In this document: in pieces, positions 27,145-36,193 of the stretch
How positions within the stretch are numbered: the first letter of the stretch is position 1
How the letters are laid out: the number at the start of each line of letters is the position of its first letter
DNA from: Natranaerovirga hydrolytica
GTDB taxonomy: Bacteria > Bacillota > Clostridia > Lachnospirales > DSM-24629
NCBI RefSeq assembly: GCF_004339095.1
Contig: NZ_SMGQ01000011.1
Coordinates: 543,575 to 607,574, forward strand
DNA: 64,000 nt
Direction: 5' to 3'
Program-made: the position numbers and the translations under genes
The notes under the pieces: model-generated
What the model was told of the DNA's origin: nothing
What the model saw: only the letters and a program-made list of their open reading frames with translations
Databases searched by the model: none

Positions 27145-28209
27145 TTATTCTAAAGATTTCAATGCTTGAATCAGCTGATTATTTTCCTCTTCTGTACCTA
27201 TTGTCACACGAATACAATTTAACATATTTGGATGTTTTGAAAAATCCCTTACCAGTATATCTTTTTCTTTTAATCCCTTTGCTATCGTGTCTTTTTTACA
27301 TTTAATAAGCAAAAAATTAGCTTCTGAAGGGTATACTTTTTCAACTAACTCCAATTTATTTATAATATCTATTAATCGATCTCTTTCTTTCATTATAACA
27401 TCTAAATCACTTTTATACACATCAATATAATCCATAATAATTTGACCTACAAATTGGGCAAAAGCATTAAGGTTATAAGGTGGAACACCTAATTTGATAG
27501 CATCTATTATATCCTTATGACCTAAGGCATAGCCCAGCCTTAATCCTGCTAATCCATAAGCCTTTGAAAAGGTTCTTAACACCACTAAATGTTCGTATTG
27601 ATTAATCAAATCTATGGCAGTTGTATGGGTGAATTCCGCATATGCTTCATCTACAATGACCGGACAATCTACTGCCTTTAGAACAGACTCAATCTCTTTG
27701 TTAGATAAGATATTTCCAGTAGGATTATTGGGACTACATAAAAACAAAGCTTTGGGCTTTTGTTCATTGGTAATCTTAATAATGGCTTCTATATCGTAAG
27801 CATAATTGTTAGCTTCATCTAAAGTGATTTCTATAGGCACACCATGATTTAATACTGTAGAGTGCTTATACATTGAAAAAGATGGACTTGGCATAACAAT
27901 TTTATCACCTGGTTCAATAAGCACTTTTAATAAGCAGTCAATAATTTGATCAGAACCAACACCACAAACAACATTTTCTTTTTTAAAATGCCAATACTTG
28001 GCAATCTTCTTTTTTAATTCAGAAGAGGTTGTATCTGGGTATCTAGATAGATTAAAAGGATCTTTTGTAAATTCATTGATTTCATTGAGAATGACTTCAC
28101 TATGCTTAAAAGGATTTTCATTAGCATCTAGTTTGATAGGGTATTGTCCCAATTCAGGTTCATAAGGCTGAAATCCTGATAAGTCTTTTCTAATGTAATT
28201 TTTAATCAT
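27145..28209 (-). CDS. hisC: Histidinol-phosphate aminotransferase
   Basis: PLP-dependent class I/II aminotransferase, step 7. Motifs: LDANENPF (about 27-34), VGSDQIIDCLL for cofactor phosphate, CSPNNPTGN, VDEAYAEF, and the PLP lysine in RTFSKAYGLAGLRLGYA, then RVTIGTEEEN near the end. 354 residues. The ATG at 28207-28209 is six bases after GAGG and overlaps the hisD stop by 8 nt, implying coupling. Substrate assignment rests on the operon context as well as motifs, since aromatic aminotransferases look similar. Confidence 0.96.
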   Translation of the reverse strand: MIKNYIRKDLSGFQPYEPELGQYPIKLDANENPFKHSEVILNEINEFTKDPFNLSRYPDTTSSELKKKIAKYWHFKKENVVCGVGSDQIIDCLLKVLIEPGDKIVMPSPSFSMYKHSTVLNHGVPIEITLDEANNYAYDIEAIIKITNEQKPKALFLCSPNNPTGNILSNKEIESVLKAVDCPVIVDEAYAEFTHTTAIDLINQYEHLVVLRTFSKAYGLAGLRLGYALGHKDIIDAIKLGVPPYNLNAFAQFVGQIIMDYIDVYKSDLDVIMKERDRLIDIINKLELVEKVYPSEANFLLIKCKKDTIAKGLKEKDILVRDFSKHPNMLNCIRVTIGTEEENNQLIQALKSLE

Positions 28210-29500
28210 TTTCAAACCTCACTTTAATAGATTTGGCATGGGCTGTTAATTGTTCTGAATCTGCAAATTTAATGATGTCTTCTTGTAATTCTCCCAGTGC
28301 TTCTTTTGAATAAGAAATAATACTTGATTTTTTAATAAAATCATCTACCCCTAATGGAGAGAAAAACTTAGCCGTTCCATTGGTTGGTAACACGTGGTTT
28401 GGACCTGCCATATAATCTCCTAATGGTTCTGGACTGTATTCCCCTAAGAAAATGGCACCTGCATTTTTAATCTTAGTCATTAACATAAAAGGATCTTTCG
28501 TTACAACTTCTAAATGTTCTGGTGCAATTTCATTGGATACATCAACGGCTTCTTCTAAAGAATTAACAACAATGATATAACCATAATTTTTAAGTGACTT
28601 TTCCAGTATCTCTTTTCTAGATAATTCACCTGTTAAACGCTTCACTTCTTCTAATACTTTATGAGCCATATCTTCGCTATCTGTCACCAATATTGAAGAA
28701 GCCAATTCGTCATGTTCTGCTTGAGATAATAAGTCCGCTGCAATATATGTTGGATTTGCTGTTTCGTCAGCTATAATTAATATTTCACTAGGTCCAGCTA
28801 TGGAATCAATGTTTACATGGCCATACACTGCTTTTTTAGCCAATGCCACATAAATGTTTCCAGGGCCAACAATTTTATCTACCTTTGGGATGGTTTCTGT
28901 TCCATATGCCAATGCAGCTATGGCTTGTGCACCACCTACTTTGTAAATATCTGTAATCCCACATTCATTAGCCACCACTAACGTTAATGGATTGATTTTT
29001 CCTTCTTTGTCTGGAGGGGTGGTCATAATAATATGTTCTACACCGGCAACAATAGCAGGAATCACGTTCATTAAAACAGAAGATGGATAAACGGCTTTAC
29101 CACCGGGTACATAAACACCTGCCCAGCTTATGGCAGATATTTTCTGACCTAATAAAGTACCATTTGTTGTGCTATCAAACCAACTGTATTTTTTTTGTTT
29201 TTGGTGAAAGCTTTCTATATTGTCTTTTGCTCTTCTAACGATTCTTAAAAGCTCATCATCTACTAATTCATAAGCTTCTTTTATTTCTGACGGTGTGACT
29301 TTAAGGGTATCTTTTGTTAGCTTAACTTTATCAAATTTTTCTGTGTAGCTAATAATCGCCTCATCTTTATTGTCTTTTACATTATTGATGATGGTTTGTA
29401 CTTGATTGGCATAATCATCATAATAATTTGGTGTTCTTTGAAGCAAATTATTGATGACATTATCTATGGTATTGTTCTCATTGATTTTGATTATATTCAT
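28202..29500 (-). CDS. hisD: Histidinol dehydrogenase
   Basis: NAD-dependent zinc enzyme, last two oxidation steps to histidine. Clear stretches: YVPGGKAVYPSSVLMNVIPA, GGAQAIAALAYGTETIPKVD, IVGPGNIYVALAKK, GPSEILIIAD, LLSQAEHDELASSILVT with the zinc Gln/His, and PEHLEVVTKDP, plus GPNHVLPTNGTAKFFSPLGV near the C-terminus. 432 residues, typical. AAGGAGG precedes the ATG. Placed between hisG and hisC in the standard order. Confidence 0.98.
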   Translation of the reverse strand: MNIIKINENNTIDNVINNLLQRTPNYYDDYANQVQTIINNVKDNKDEAIISYTEKFDKVKLTKDTLKVTPSEIKEAYELVDDELLRIVRRAKDNIESFHQKQKKYSWFDSTTNGTLLGQKISAISWAGVYVPGGKAVYPSSVLMNVIPAIVAGVEHIIMTTPPDKEGKINPLTLVVANECGITDIYKVGGAQAIAALAYGTETIPKVDKIVGPGNIYVALAKKAVYGHVNIDSIAGPSEILIIADETANPTYIAADLLSQAEHDELASSILVTDSEDMAHKVLEEVKRLTGELSRKEILEKSLKNYGYIIVVNSLEEAVDVSNEIAPEHLEVVTKDPFMLMTKIKNAGAIFLGEYSPEPLGDYMAGPNHVLPTNGTAKFFSPLGVDDFIKKSSIISYSKEALGELQEDIIKFADSEQLTAHAKSIKVRFEND

Positions 29501-29510
29501 ATATGCCTCC

Positions 29511-30146
29511 TTAATTTAACTCTTTTTTAAGGTCTTGAATTAATTTCGTAATGCGTTGGTGTTCTATTTTCAAACTCACTCGATTAACCACCATTCTTGC
29601 AGATAATGGACATATTTCTTCTAATACCACTAAACCATTTTCTTTTAAAGTGGTTCCTGTTTCTACAATATCTACAATGACTTCTGATAAGTCTACTAAT
29701 GGTGCTAATTCTATAGAACCATTTAACTTAATCAATTCCACTGTTTGGTTTTTTTGGTTGTTAAAATAATCTTTTGCAATATTAGGGTATTTTGTAGCCA
29801 CCCTTATTAGCTCGTTTTGTTTCAGCTTTTTTTCTACTGCCTTTGGTCCTGCAACAACCATTCGACACTTACCAAATCCTAAGTCTAATACTTCATATAA
29901 ATTTTTTCTTTCTTCTAATAAAGTGTCTTTTCCAATAACACCAATATCTGCTGCACCATATTCAACATAGGTTGGCACATCTGTTGCTTTGGCAAGGAAA
30001 AATTTTAGTTTTAAATCTTCATTAACAAAGATTAATTTTCTTGAGTCTTCTTTCATTTCTTCACAAGTAAAACCGACTTTTTCAAGTAAAACCATTGTCT
30101 TATCTGCAAGCCTTCCTTTTGGTAAAGCAAATGTTAAATATCTCAT
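29511..30146 (-). CDS. hisG: ATP phosphoribosyltransferase, short (HisZ-dependent) form
   Basis: First enzyme of histidine synthesis, joining ATP and PRPP. 211 residues, the short form that lacks the C-terminal regulatory domain and needs HisZ, which is encoded just upstream. Visible: [14 protein letters not shown] (4-17), [50 protein letters not shown] for PRPP binding. I take the ATG at 30144-30146, seven bases after AAAGGAG and one base after the hisZ stop; the frame is open nine codons further up but without a site. Expected feedback inhibition by histidine acts through HisZ. Confidence 0.97.
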   Translation of the reverse strand: MRYLTFALPKGRLADKTMVLLEKVGFTCEEMKEDSRKLIFVNEDLKLKFFLAKATDVPTYVEYGAADIGVIGKDTLLEERKNLYEVLDLGFGKCRMVVAGPKAVEKKLKQNELIRVATKYPNIAKDYFNNQKNQTVELIKLNGSIELAPLVDLSEVIVDIVETGTTLKENGLVVLEEICPLSARMVVNRVSLKIEHQRITKLIQDLKKELN

Positions 30147-30147
30147 T

Positions 30148-31416
30148 TTATTGCTCCTTTCCATACAAGTCACTTAAATGAGCTTCTTTTGTATCTTTAT
30201 TTTTTAAATCCACTATCTTCACTTTTTCATTTTCATCTATAAATATAATGCCGCCTATGTGTTTTTCATAGCCATATTCAATATATTCTTCTAAAGTTGA
30301 TGATTTTTTTAATAATTGTAATTCTATTTTTAAGCCTTGTCCTCTTAATTGCTGTGTCAGTTCGATAGCCTTTTGTGTAATGGCTTCTTTATACAAGATT
30401 AATGTATTGGTATAGTCTGTTTTGATCTCTATATTTTGTCTATTAAGGGCTAACATCAGTTCATCAATGAGTATGGCAAATCCAATTGCTGGTGCATCTT
30501 TTCCAAATTGGCTTAGCAATGAATCGTATCTTCCACCATCTACAACGGATACACCTGTTCCATAAGTATACCCTCTAAAGATAATACCTGTATAATAATT
30601 TAATTGATTGATCATCCCTAAGTCAAAGCTTACATAATCTTCTACGCCATAATAACAAAGTATTTCATAAACTTTTTCAAGACGTTCTAAGGCTTTAATG
30701 GCTCTTTTGTTGGTTGTAATTTTTTTGGCTTTTTCTAAAACTTCAACTGAACCAAATAAATTAGGTATTTGTAAAAACATATCTTTAAGTTGGTCCGACA
30801 TATCCTTTTGAGATAATAAGTCTTCCACACCAAAGAAATTTTTATTATCGATTAATGTTTTAAGCTGTTCTTCTGTTTTAGCATCTAAACCGGCTTCTTC
30901 AATAATGCCTTTAAAAAATTCCACTTGTCCAATATCCATTTGAAATTCTTTTAATCCGGATTCTAAAAAACATTCAATGGCAAATACAATCATCTCTGCG
31001 TCTGCTTGAGGACTGTCATCACCTATTAACTCTGCACCTTGTTGTGTGACTTCTTTTAATTTACCTTGAAGACTGGCATTGTTTCTAAAGGTATTGCCTG
31101 TGTAACAAAATCTTAAAGGCAATTCAACATTTTTATAATACTTTGCAACACTTCTTCCAATGGATGGGGTAATATCAGGTCTAAGGACTAGAATATTACT
31201 GTCTCTATCAAAGAACTTATACATTTCCTTTGTATCAACGGTTCCTCTTTCATGATTAAATACTTCGTAATACTCAAATGTTGGTGTTTGTATATCTTGA
31301 TAGCCAAATCGATGCAATACGTTTTCAATTCTTTCTTGTAAGGTTATCTTTTTCAAACACTCTTGATTGTATATGTCTCTAACACCTTCTGGTGTATGTA
31401 AAATCTTATCTAACAT
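30148..31416 (-). CDS. hisZ: ATP phosphoribosyltransferase regulatory subunit
   Basis: HisRS-like paralogue that forms the HisG-HisZ octamer and senses histidine; it does not charge tRNA. 422 residues. It begins [17 protein letters not shown] and carries class-II-synthetase-type stretches: [38 protein letters not shown] and [13 protein letters not shown] histidine-binding-like [17 protein letters not shown] and [21 protein letters not shown] follow. The weak, short C-terminal anticodon-like region and the adjacent short hisG settle HisZ over HisS. First gene of the operon, about 67 nt after the predicted start of transcription. Confidence 0.95.
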   Translation of the reverse strand: MLDKILHTPEGVRDIYNQECLKKITLQERIENVLHRFGYQDIQTPTFEYYEVFNHERGTVDTKEMYKFFDRDSNILVLRPDITPSIGRSVAKYYKNVELPLRFCYTGNTFRNNASLQGKLKEVTQQGAELIGDDSPQADAEMIVFAIECFLESGLKEFQMDIGQVEFFKGIIEEAGLDAKTEEQLKTLIDNKNFFGVEDLLSQKDMSDQLKDMFLQIPNLFGSVEVLEKAKKITTNKRAIKALERLEKVYEILCYYGVEDYVSFDLGMINQLNYYTGIIFRGYTYGTGVSVVDGGRYDSLLSQFGKDAPAIGFAILIDELMLALNRQNIEIKTDYTNTLILYKEAITQKAIELTQQLRGQGLKIELQLLKKSSTLEEYIEYGYEKHIGGIIFIDENEKVKIVDLKNKDTKEAHLSDLYGKEQ

Positions 31417-31457
31417 AATATCACCTTTCCAATAGTTTAGTATGGTAAATCGCTAAT

Positions 31458-31475
31458 GTGCTAATTTGGTAGCAC
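31458..31475 (-). other. Small perfect hairpin in the his leader
   Basis: GTGCTA and TAGCAC enclose a 6-nt loop, inside the predicted 5' leader of hisZ. Six base pairs and no T-run, so not a terminator; it may stabilise the leader. No T-box or his-rich leader peptide was seen. Confidence 0.4.
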
Positions 31476-31489
31476 AAGAAATTATACCT

Positions 31490-31518
31490 ATTATAACCAA
31501 TCTTAAACCTTGTGTCAA
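31490..31518 (-). promoter_or_regulatory. Sigma-A promoter of the his operon
   Basis: On the - strand: a perfect TTGACA (31518-31513), a 17-bp spacer and a perfect TATAAT (31495-31490), ending about 75 nt before the hisZ ATG. It lies between the palindromic repeat copy 2 and hisZ. Nothing resembling an operator was evident. Confidence 0.93.
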
Positions 31519-31530
31519 TGGTTTTTAAAA

Positions 31531-31582
31531 TGAAAGTCCAATCTTCAAACTTGTTGGCAAGGATTTGGAGATTGGACTTTCA
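31531..31582. repeat. 52-nt palindromic repeat, copy 2
   Basis: Arms TGAAAGTCCAATCT and AGATTGGACTTTCA flank a 24-nt centre with CAAACTTG and GGATTTGG. It lies 31 nt after the stop codon of the leftward gene at 31613 and 13 nt upstream of the his -35 box. Confidence 0.92.
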
Positions 31583-31612
31583 TGGATAACTTGTGCCTGA
31601 GGAAAAGGCGCA

Positions 31613-32110
31613 TTACAAGTTGTTTGCATTTTCTTTTTTTATTTGTATATGCTTTGTTTGCATTAAAAAATTTGCTTTTAAGATAATAGGGTAAAAGAAT
31701 AAAAACACCAACAATAAGGTTTTAAAAATTGGAGTAAAACTTAGAAAAAATGTATACGCCAAGTATCTGTCATCAAAAAAATTATGTAAATATATTATTT
31801 TACCTAAAGTCATAATAACGCCGATTAATAAAATGTATTGACACAATCCTGAAAAATAATTTTTGATGACTATTAAATCGTCATCCTCATATACTTTATT
31901 AGCTAACAACAACTTTAATCCTAAAACAAAAAACCTATATCTTCCTATCAATACGATATAAACAACAACTGTTAAAAATAAAACCATAAGAGATGGTAAA
32001 TCAATCAACACCCTTAAGCTGTTAATATTAATTAAACTTATAATCAATACAAAAGAAATAAGCATCAAAATAAATGGAATAAAACCCCTTAACTTGGACA
32101 TAAATTTCAT
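31613..32110 (-). CDS. Hypothetical four-helix membrane protein
   Basis: 165 residues with four hydrophobic segments: about 9-30, 39-60, 85-108 and 120-145. The stretch LIDLPSLMVLFLTVVVYI (about 34-51) resembles the second helix region of MotA-type proteins (ID-PS pattern), but the rest is too short and shows no other MotA feature, so I make no functional claim. The ATG at 32108-32110 follows GAGGAGG; an ATG five codons earlier lies before that site. It starts 24 nt after recU, so is probably co-transcribed with it. A copy of the palindromic repeat follows the gene. Confidence 0.72.
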   Translation of the reverse strand: MKFMSKLRGFIPFILMLISFVLIISLININSLRVLIDLPSLMVLFLTVVVYIVLIGRYRFFVLGLKLLLANKVYEDDDLIVIKNYFSGLCQYILLIGVIMTLGKIIYLHNFFDDRYLAYTFFLSFTPIFKTLLLVFLFFYPIILKANFLMQTKHIQIKKENANNL

Positions 32111-32134
32111 AATAAACCTCCTCACTATTATACT

Positions 32135-32662
32135 TTACTTCTCTAACACCCACTTAACCCCTTCAATATAATGTAACACCACACCATTTTTCGTATGTAA
32201 TTCATAAGCTTGTTCAAATTCTTTGTAATGTATGCTTTTTCTTCCGCCACTTTTGGCTCTATCCCAAAAACTTTTCAATACCTTATAAGGCATATAATAA
32301 TACTGATCGTAGGTACTAAAATAAACGATTATAAAGGCAATGCCTTTTTGTTTTTCAAAGGCTTCCATAAAGTCCATTTGATGTTCATGAACATTGTGTA
32401 GTGGCAAAATGTCCTTACTGGTTTCTTTAGCATCAAAACAAACGGGTATGCCTTGAACCACCCCAATATAATCTACTGTACTTTTTTGTTCAAAATAAGC
32501 TAGAGAAATGTGGCGACTTTCTTTATCAATTTTTATGGGTTTAATAGGGGTTGGCACTTTTTGAATGAGCGCTAAGTTTTTTTCTCGATACCTTTCATTG
32601 GTTAAGTTAATCAATTCTTCTAAAGTTGAACCCCTTAATCCCCTTGATGACCAATATGCCAT
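32135..32662 (-). CDS. recU: Holliday junction resolvase RecU
   Basis: Nuclease resolving four-way junctions in Gram-positive recombination and chromosome segregation. 175 residues. N-terminal RGLRGSTLEELINLTNERYR is the family start; the nuclease residues are in YFEQKSTVDYIGVVQGIPVCFDAKET (split: STVDYIGVV with Asp and FDAKE with Asp/Lys). HQMDFMEAFEKQKGIAFIIVYF and YYMPYKVLKSFW follow. AGGAGG precedes the ATG. The usual neighbour, a penicillin-binding protein gene, is absent; queG is 13 nt upstream. Confidence 0.93.
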   Translation of the reverse strand: MAYWSSRGLRGSTLEELINLTNERYREKNLALIQKVPTPIKPIKIDKESRHISLAYFEQKSTVDYIGVVQGIPVCFDAKETSKDILPLHNVHEHQMDFMEAFEKQKGIAFIIVYFSTYDQYYYMPYKVLKSFWDRAKSGGRKSIHYKEFEQAYELHTKNGVVLHYIEGVKWVLEK

Positions 32663-32675
32663 TGTTGTCCTCCTA

Positions 32676-33782
32676 TTATTTCATTAATGATTCATTTAAT
32701 ATTGTTTTAATTGCTTCAGTGAGTGCTTCGTCTTGTTCTACATCTAACATTTCTTTTAAAATACATCTTGCTTTTTCGTTTTTCTTTTTGCCTAATGCCC
32801 ATATGACTTCTTGTTTGATTTCTTTTCTCAAATCTTTAGACATCATTTCAAGTAACTCAATACTTCTATCCTCTTTCATATTGCCTAGTGCAATAACGGC
32901 ATTTCTTTGAATGGTCTTTTTACCTCTCCAAGCTGCCGATGTGGGACCAAACAAATCTTTAAATGCTTTGTTGGATAAATTCAATAGCTTTTCAATAGAC
33001 ATTTCATGGTCTAATAAGGGTTCAATGGTTTTATTATTGGGTAAGGATTGATTATAGGGACAGACCTGTTGACAAATATCACAACCATAAATTTGTTTGC
33101 CCATTTTTTCTTTTAATTCATCTTCTATATCCCCTTTATGTTGGGTCAAATAAGCAATACAACGGTTAGGATTCATCGAGTAATCTCCTATAATTGCCTT
33201 TGTTGGGCAAGCTATTTCACATCGATTGCACCCTCCACAACCCATAAAATCATTGGTGACATCTGGTTGAATTTCCAAATCTGTTAACAAGTACCCAATG
33301 TTAAAACGGGAACCGAAGTCTGGGTGTATTAACATATTGTTTTTACCAACAAAGCCTAATCCTGCTCTTTTTGCAATCTGTCGATCAGGCAAAGGGGAAA
33401 TATCTACAAATTTTTTAATCTGACACTGAGTTAAACTTAAGATGTATTTTTCTAATAAATCCAATTTTTCCATAACCACCTTATGATAGTCTTTTCCTAT
33501 GGCAGATATGGCAATATGACCTTTTAATATTTCTGTCTTATGTTTTTTAGCATTATATTGATAGCTTTCTCCTATGACAATAAATGTTTTTGCGTTAGGT
33601 AACGATTGGCTTGGGTCAATTCTTTTTTGAATATCTTGTTCTTCAAAAGGAATGTAATAACCTCTTTTTCGTCGTTCCTCTAATATTTTTTTGTATTCTA
33701 AAAAAGGCTTTGCATCACAAAAACCTATTGTGTCAATATGAATTCCTTGACTGTATTGTATGATTTCATCTTTAATCGCCAT
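32676..33782 (-). CDS. queG: Epoxyqueuosine reductase
   Basis: Cobalamin-dependent iron-sulfur enzyme converting epoxyqueuosine to queuosine in the tRNA wobble position. 368 residues. Two [4Fe-4S] motifs are seen, CGGCNRCEIACP near 182-193 and CDICQQVCPYN near 235-245. Also DISPLPDRQIAKRAGLGFVG and NNMLIHPDFGSRFNIGYLLT, the family core. The C-terminal 90 residues form HEAT-like repeats (WRGKKTIQRNAVIALGNM, EVIWALGKKKNE) found in the QueG longer form. The gene sits between an RluA-type synthase and recU, 8 and 13 nt from them. Confidence 0.95.
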   Translation of the reverse strand: MAIKDEIIQYSQGIHIDTIGFCDAKPFLEYKKILEERRKRGYYIPFEEQDIQKRIDPSQSLPNAKTFIVIGESYQYNAKKHKTEILKGHIAISAIGKDYHKVVMEKLDLLEKYILSLTQCQIKKFVDISPLPDRQIAKRAGLGFVGKNNMLIHPDFGSRFNIGYLLTDLEIQPDVTNDFMGCGGCNRCEIACPTKAIIGDYSMNPNRCIAYLTQHKGDIEDELKEKMGKQIYGCDICQQVCPYNQSLPNNKTIEPLLDHEMSIEKLLNLSNKAFKDLFGPTSAAWRGKKTIQRNAVIALGNMKEDRSIELLEMMSKDLRKEIKQEVIWALGKKKNEKARCILKEMLDVEQDEALTEAIKTILNESLMK

Positions 33783-33790
33783 CTTAACAC

Positions 33791-34759
33791 CTATTTTTCA
33801 TTAAGTTCTTTTTCAATTATTTCATTAAAATGATTTGACCATTTACTTGTAAAATGTTTATGGGATAAATCCTTTAATGTTCCTTCTATAGCTGGAAAAA
33901 CCAACTCATAGGCATGTAGTAATTGTGATTCTAATTTGTATTGCTTTTTAAAATAATCATTTGTTGATTGATGTCCGTACTTATAATCTCCTACTAAAGG
34001 ATGACAAATGCTAGCTAAGTGAGCCCTAATTTGATGGGTTCTTCCTGTTATGAGTTTTACTTTTAATAAAGTATACTTATCATTCCGCTTAATAGGTGTG
34101 TATTCCGTTTCTATAGGCACCGATTGATCACATGGTTTAGGCGTTAAAGTCACTTTATTCTTTTTTTCATCTTTTGTTAAATACCCTTTTATATTCTTAG
34201 GTTCTTTTATGACCCCTTTTACCAAACACATATAATACTTGTCAATTTTTTTATCTTTTATAAGGGTGGTTATGACTTGTAGTGCTTCAATGGTTTTTCC
34301 TGCAATGATTATACCGCTGGTATTTCTATCTAAACGATGGCAAACTGCTGGCTTAAATGTTTTTAATTGTTCGTGGGTCATTTTATTTTCATTGATCAGA
34401 TAACCAATGATTTGTTCATTAATTGAAATGTCTTCTTTTTTTGCTTTTTGAGAAAGCATACCTACAGGCTTATTAACAATGAGTATATGATGATCCTCAT
34501 AGACAATATCAAAATCTTTTTGTGTTGTAATGGTTTTAACTTCACTAAACTGGTCGATGGTTTCTTCTGCTAAATACATTTGTATGGTATCGTTTTCCTT
34601 TAAAATCTCTGACCCACTGGATTTCTTTTTATTGAGTTTAATTCTTTTTTTACGAAGCATTTTATAAACAAAACTCTTAGTGGCTTTGTTCAAGTATTTT
34701 AATAAAAACTTATCTATGCGTTGTCCTGCTTCTATCTGAGTAATTTTAATTTCTTTCAA
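33791..34759 (-). CDS. RluA-family rRNA/tRNA pseudouridine synthase (TTG start)
   Basis: 322 residues. An N-terminal S4 RNA-binding domain (about 8-60, with RIDKFLLKYLNKATKSFVYK and KRIKLNKKK) precedes the RluA catalytic domain: IVNKPVGMLSQ, CHRLDRNTSGIIIAGK with the catalytic Asp, and RTHQIRAHLASICHPLVGD. The target uridine cannot be told from sequence. The likely start is a TTG at 34757-34759, six bases after AAGGTG; an upstream GTG lies on top of that site. It follows the two-helix membrane gene by 16 nt and precedes queG by 8 nt. Confidence 0.9.
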   Translation of the reverse strand: MKEIKITQIEAGQRIDKFLLKYLNKATKSFVYKMLRKKRIKLNKKKSSGSEILKENDTIQMYLAEETIDQFSEVKTITTQKDFDIVYEDHHILIVNKPVGMLSQKAKKEDISINEQIIGYLINENKMTHEQLKTFKPAVCHRLDRNTSGIIIAGKTIEALQVITTLIKDKKIDKYYMCLVKGVIKEPKNIKGYLTKDEKKNKVTLTPKPCDQSVPIETEYTPIKRNDKYTLLKVKLITGRTHQIRAHLASICHPLVGDYKYGHQSTNDYFKKQYKLESQLLHAYELVFPAIEGTLKDLSHKHFTSKWSNHFNEIIEKELNEK

Positions 34760-34775
34760 TGGTAACACCTTTTTT

Positions 34776-35357
34776 CTACATACTATGTATGAGTAGTTGT
34801 TTAATCACTTTTTCGTGAGTTTTAGATAATGGTTTTTCTTTATTTCTATTGACTTTGTCTACAAAAGCTTCAAAGTCGCTATAAACAGTAATATTCACTT
34901 TAATGCCCTTATGTTCAAATACAGTTGATAAATAATCCGTCACTTTTTTAATTCCTTCTTGTTCATTCTGATTATTTTTCATAGTATAGGTATAGACGAT
35001 GATGCTATTTTCATTAACAATCCCTACAGGAATAAATTGAATACCTGTATTATTGGTTAAAATTAAGTCTGCAATCACTTCTGATTTTTTGTTTGTTTCT
35101 AAAAGTTTTTCAACGGTTTCATAGTCTTCCCTTGTTATAGATTTGTATCTCATAAAAATAATCAAACGAACCACCCATAATGACACTGGAAATAATATTA
35201 AGATGGATATAACCGTTAAGACATTGCCTTGGGTTTCAAAAATTAGAAAACCAATCATAAATAAAGCAATACTAAGAATCATGCCCAAAACGATGCTTAA
35301 CAAATAACTTTTCTTCCGTTTTTTTAAATAGCCATAGCTAGCTTTTATTGCTTTCAT
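34776..35357 (-). CDS. Hypothetical protein with two N-terminal membrane helices
   Basis: 193 residues. Helices at about 19-38 and 46-68 are followed by a cytoplasmic-looking, lysine- and glutamate-rich domain with alternating strands and helices (SEVIADLILTNNTGIQFIPV, then VTDYLSTVFEHKGIKVNI). Not a family I recognise. AGGAGG precedes the ATG. It lies 13 nt after the short-chain dehydrogenase stop and 16 nt before the RluA gene, so it belongs to the same leftward transcription unit. The topology suggests a membrane-tethered cytosolic domain, with no catalytic motif visible. Confidence 0.75.
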   Translation of the reverse strand: MKAIKASYGYLKKRKKSYLLSIVLGMILSIALFMIGFLIFETQGNVLTVISILILFPVSLWVVRLIIFMRYKSITREDYETVEKLLETNKKSEVIADLILTNNTGIQFIPVGIVNENSIIVYTYTMKNNQNEQEGIKKVTDYLSTVFEHKGIKVNITVYSDFEAFVDKVNRNKEKPLSKTHEKVIKQLLIHSM

Positions 35358-35370
35358 TAGTATCCTCCTT

Positions 35371-36147
35371 TTATTCTTTATCTCTACTGTTGTAATAATT
35401 CACTTGCTTTAATATCAGACTGTGAGGTACTATTTTTGCCACTATTTTAAAAGCGTTCATTAATGTACCATAGGTAGATATTTCTTTTCCCTTTGCACTG
35501 TCTTTTAAAGCTTTGGCAACCACTTGATCGGCTTCAACCATTGCCATTTTTTTAATGGACATGGATACATCGCCACCTGCTACATCAAAAAATTCTGTTC
35601 TAACGGGTCCGGGACAAACCGATGTGATTTTTATATTTTTATCTTTTAGTTCTTGATTTAACCCTCTACCAAAACTAATGACAAAGGCTTTTGTTGCAGC
35701 ATATACTGAAAAGCCTGGTTGAGGCATAAAACCTGCCGAAGATGCGACTTGAATAATCCTTGCATTATTATATAAATAAGGCAAAGAACTGCGGGTGATT
35801 TTTACAATAGACTTGTTGTTCAGTTCAATCATATTCAATTGTTCGTCAATATCAATGGTTTCAAATGAGCCTATTTTCCCATAACCAGCGTTATTAATTA
35901 ACATACAGATTTTAGGAGAATACTTTTCTAATAACCTTTCATATTCAACAAAGGATTCTTTTTGTATTAAGTCAAGAGGCATGACTCTACACTTAATATG
36001 TTTAATGGATTCTTTTAACTGGATTAATTTTTCTTCTCGTCTAGCAATGATCCATAACTCATCTAAGCCTTTTACTTTCTTACTGATTTGCTTAGTAAAT
36101 TCTTTTCCTAGACCTGATGATGCACCTGTAATAACTGCAATTTTCAT
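35371..36147 (-). CDS. Short-chain dehydrogenase/reductase
   Basis: 258-residue classical SDR, NAD(P)H-dependent oxidoreductase. The cofactor loop TGASSGLGKEF is at 7-17, NNAGYG near 87-92, the catalytic Ser in VASSAG near 138, and the YAATKAF active-site Tyr/Lys near 151-157. PGPVRTEFF closes the fold. Resembles the DltE/YqjQ-like group of Firmicutes SDRs; the substrate is unknown. AAGGAGG precedes the ATG. Located between ygiQ and the two-helix membrane gene, with which it may be co-transcribed. Confidence 0.92.
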   Translation of the reverse strand: MKIAVITGASSGLGKEFTKQISKKVKGLDELWIIARREEKLIQLKESIKHIKCRVMPLDLIQKESFVEYERLLEKYSPKICMLINNAGYGKIGSFETIDIDEQLNMIELNNKSIVKITRSSLPYLYNNARIIQVASSAGFMPQPGFSVYAATKAFVISFGRGLNQELKDKNIKITSVCPGPVRTEFFDVAGGDVSMSIKKMAMVEADQVVAKALKDSAKGKEISTYGTLMNAFKIVAKIVPHSLILKQVNYYNSRDKE

Positions 36148-36193
36148 TATACAACCTCCTTAAGGATGATAAACATGTTAATAATATATATCC

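Noticed and set aside
31417-31489. T-box or His-rich leader peptide in front of hisZ
   Set aside because: The leader is only about 70 nt with one short hairpin; no run of His codons or T-box was present.
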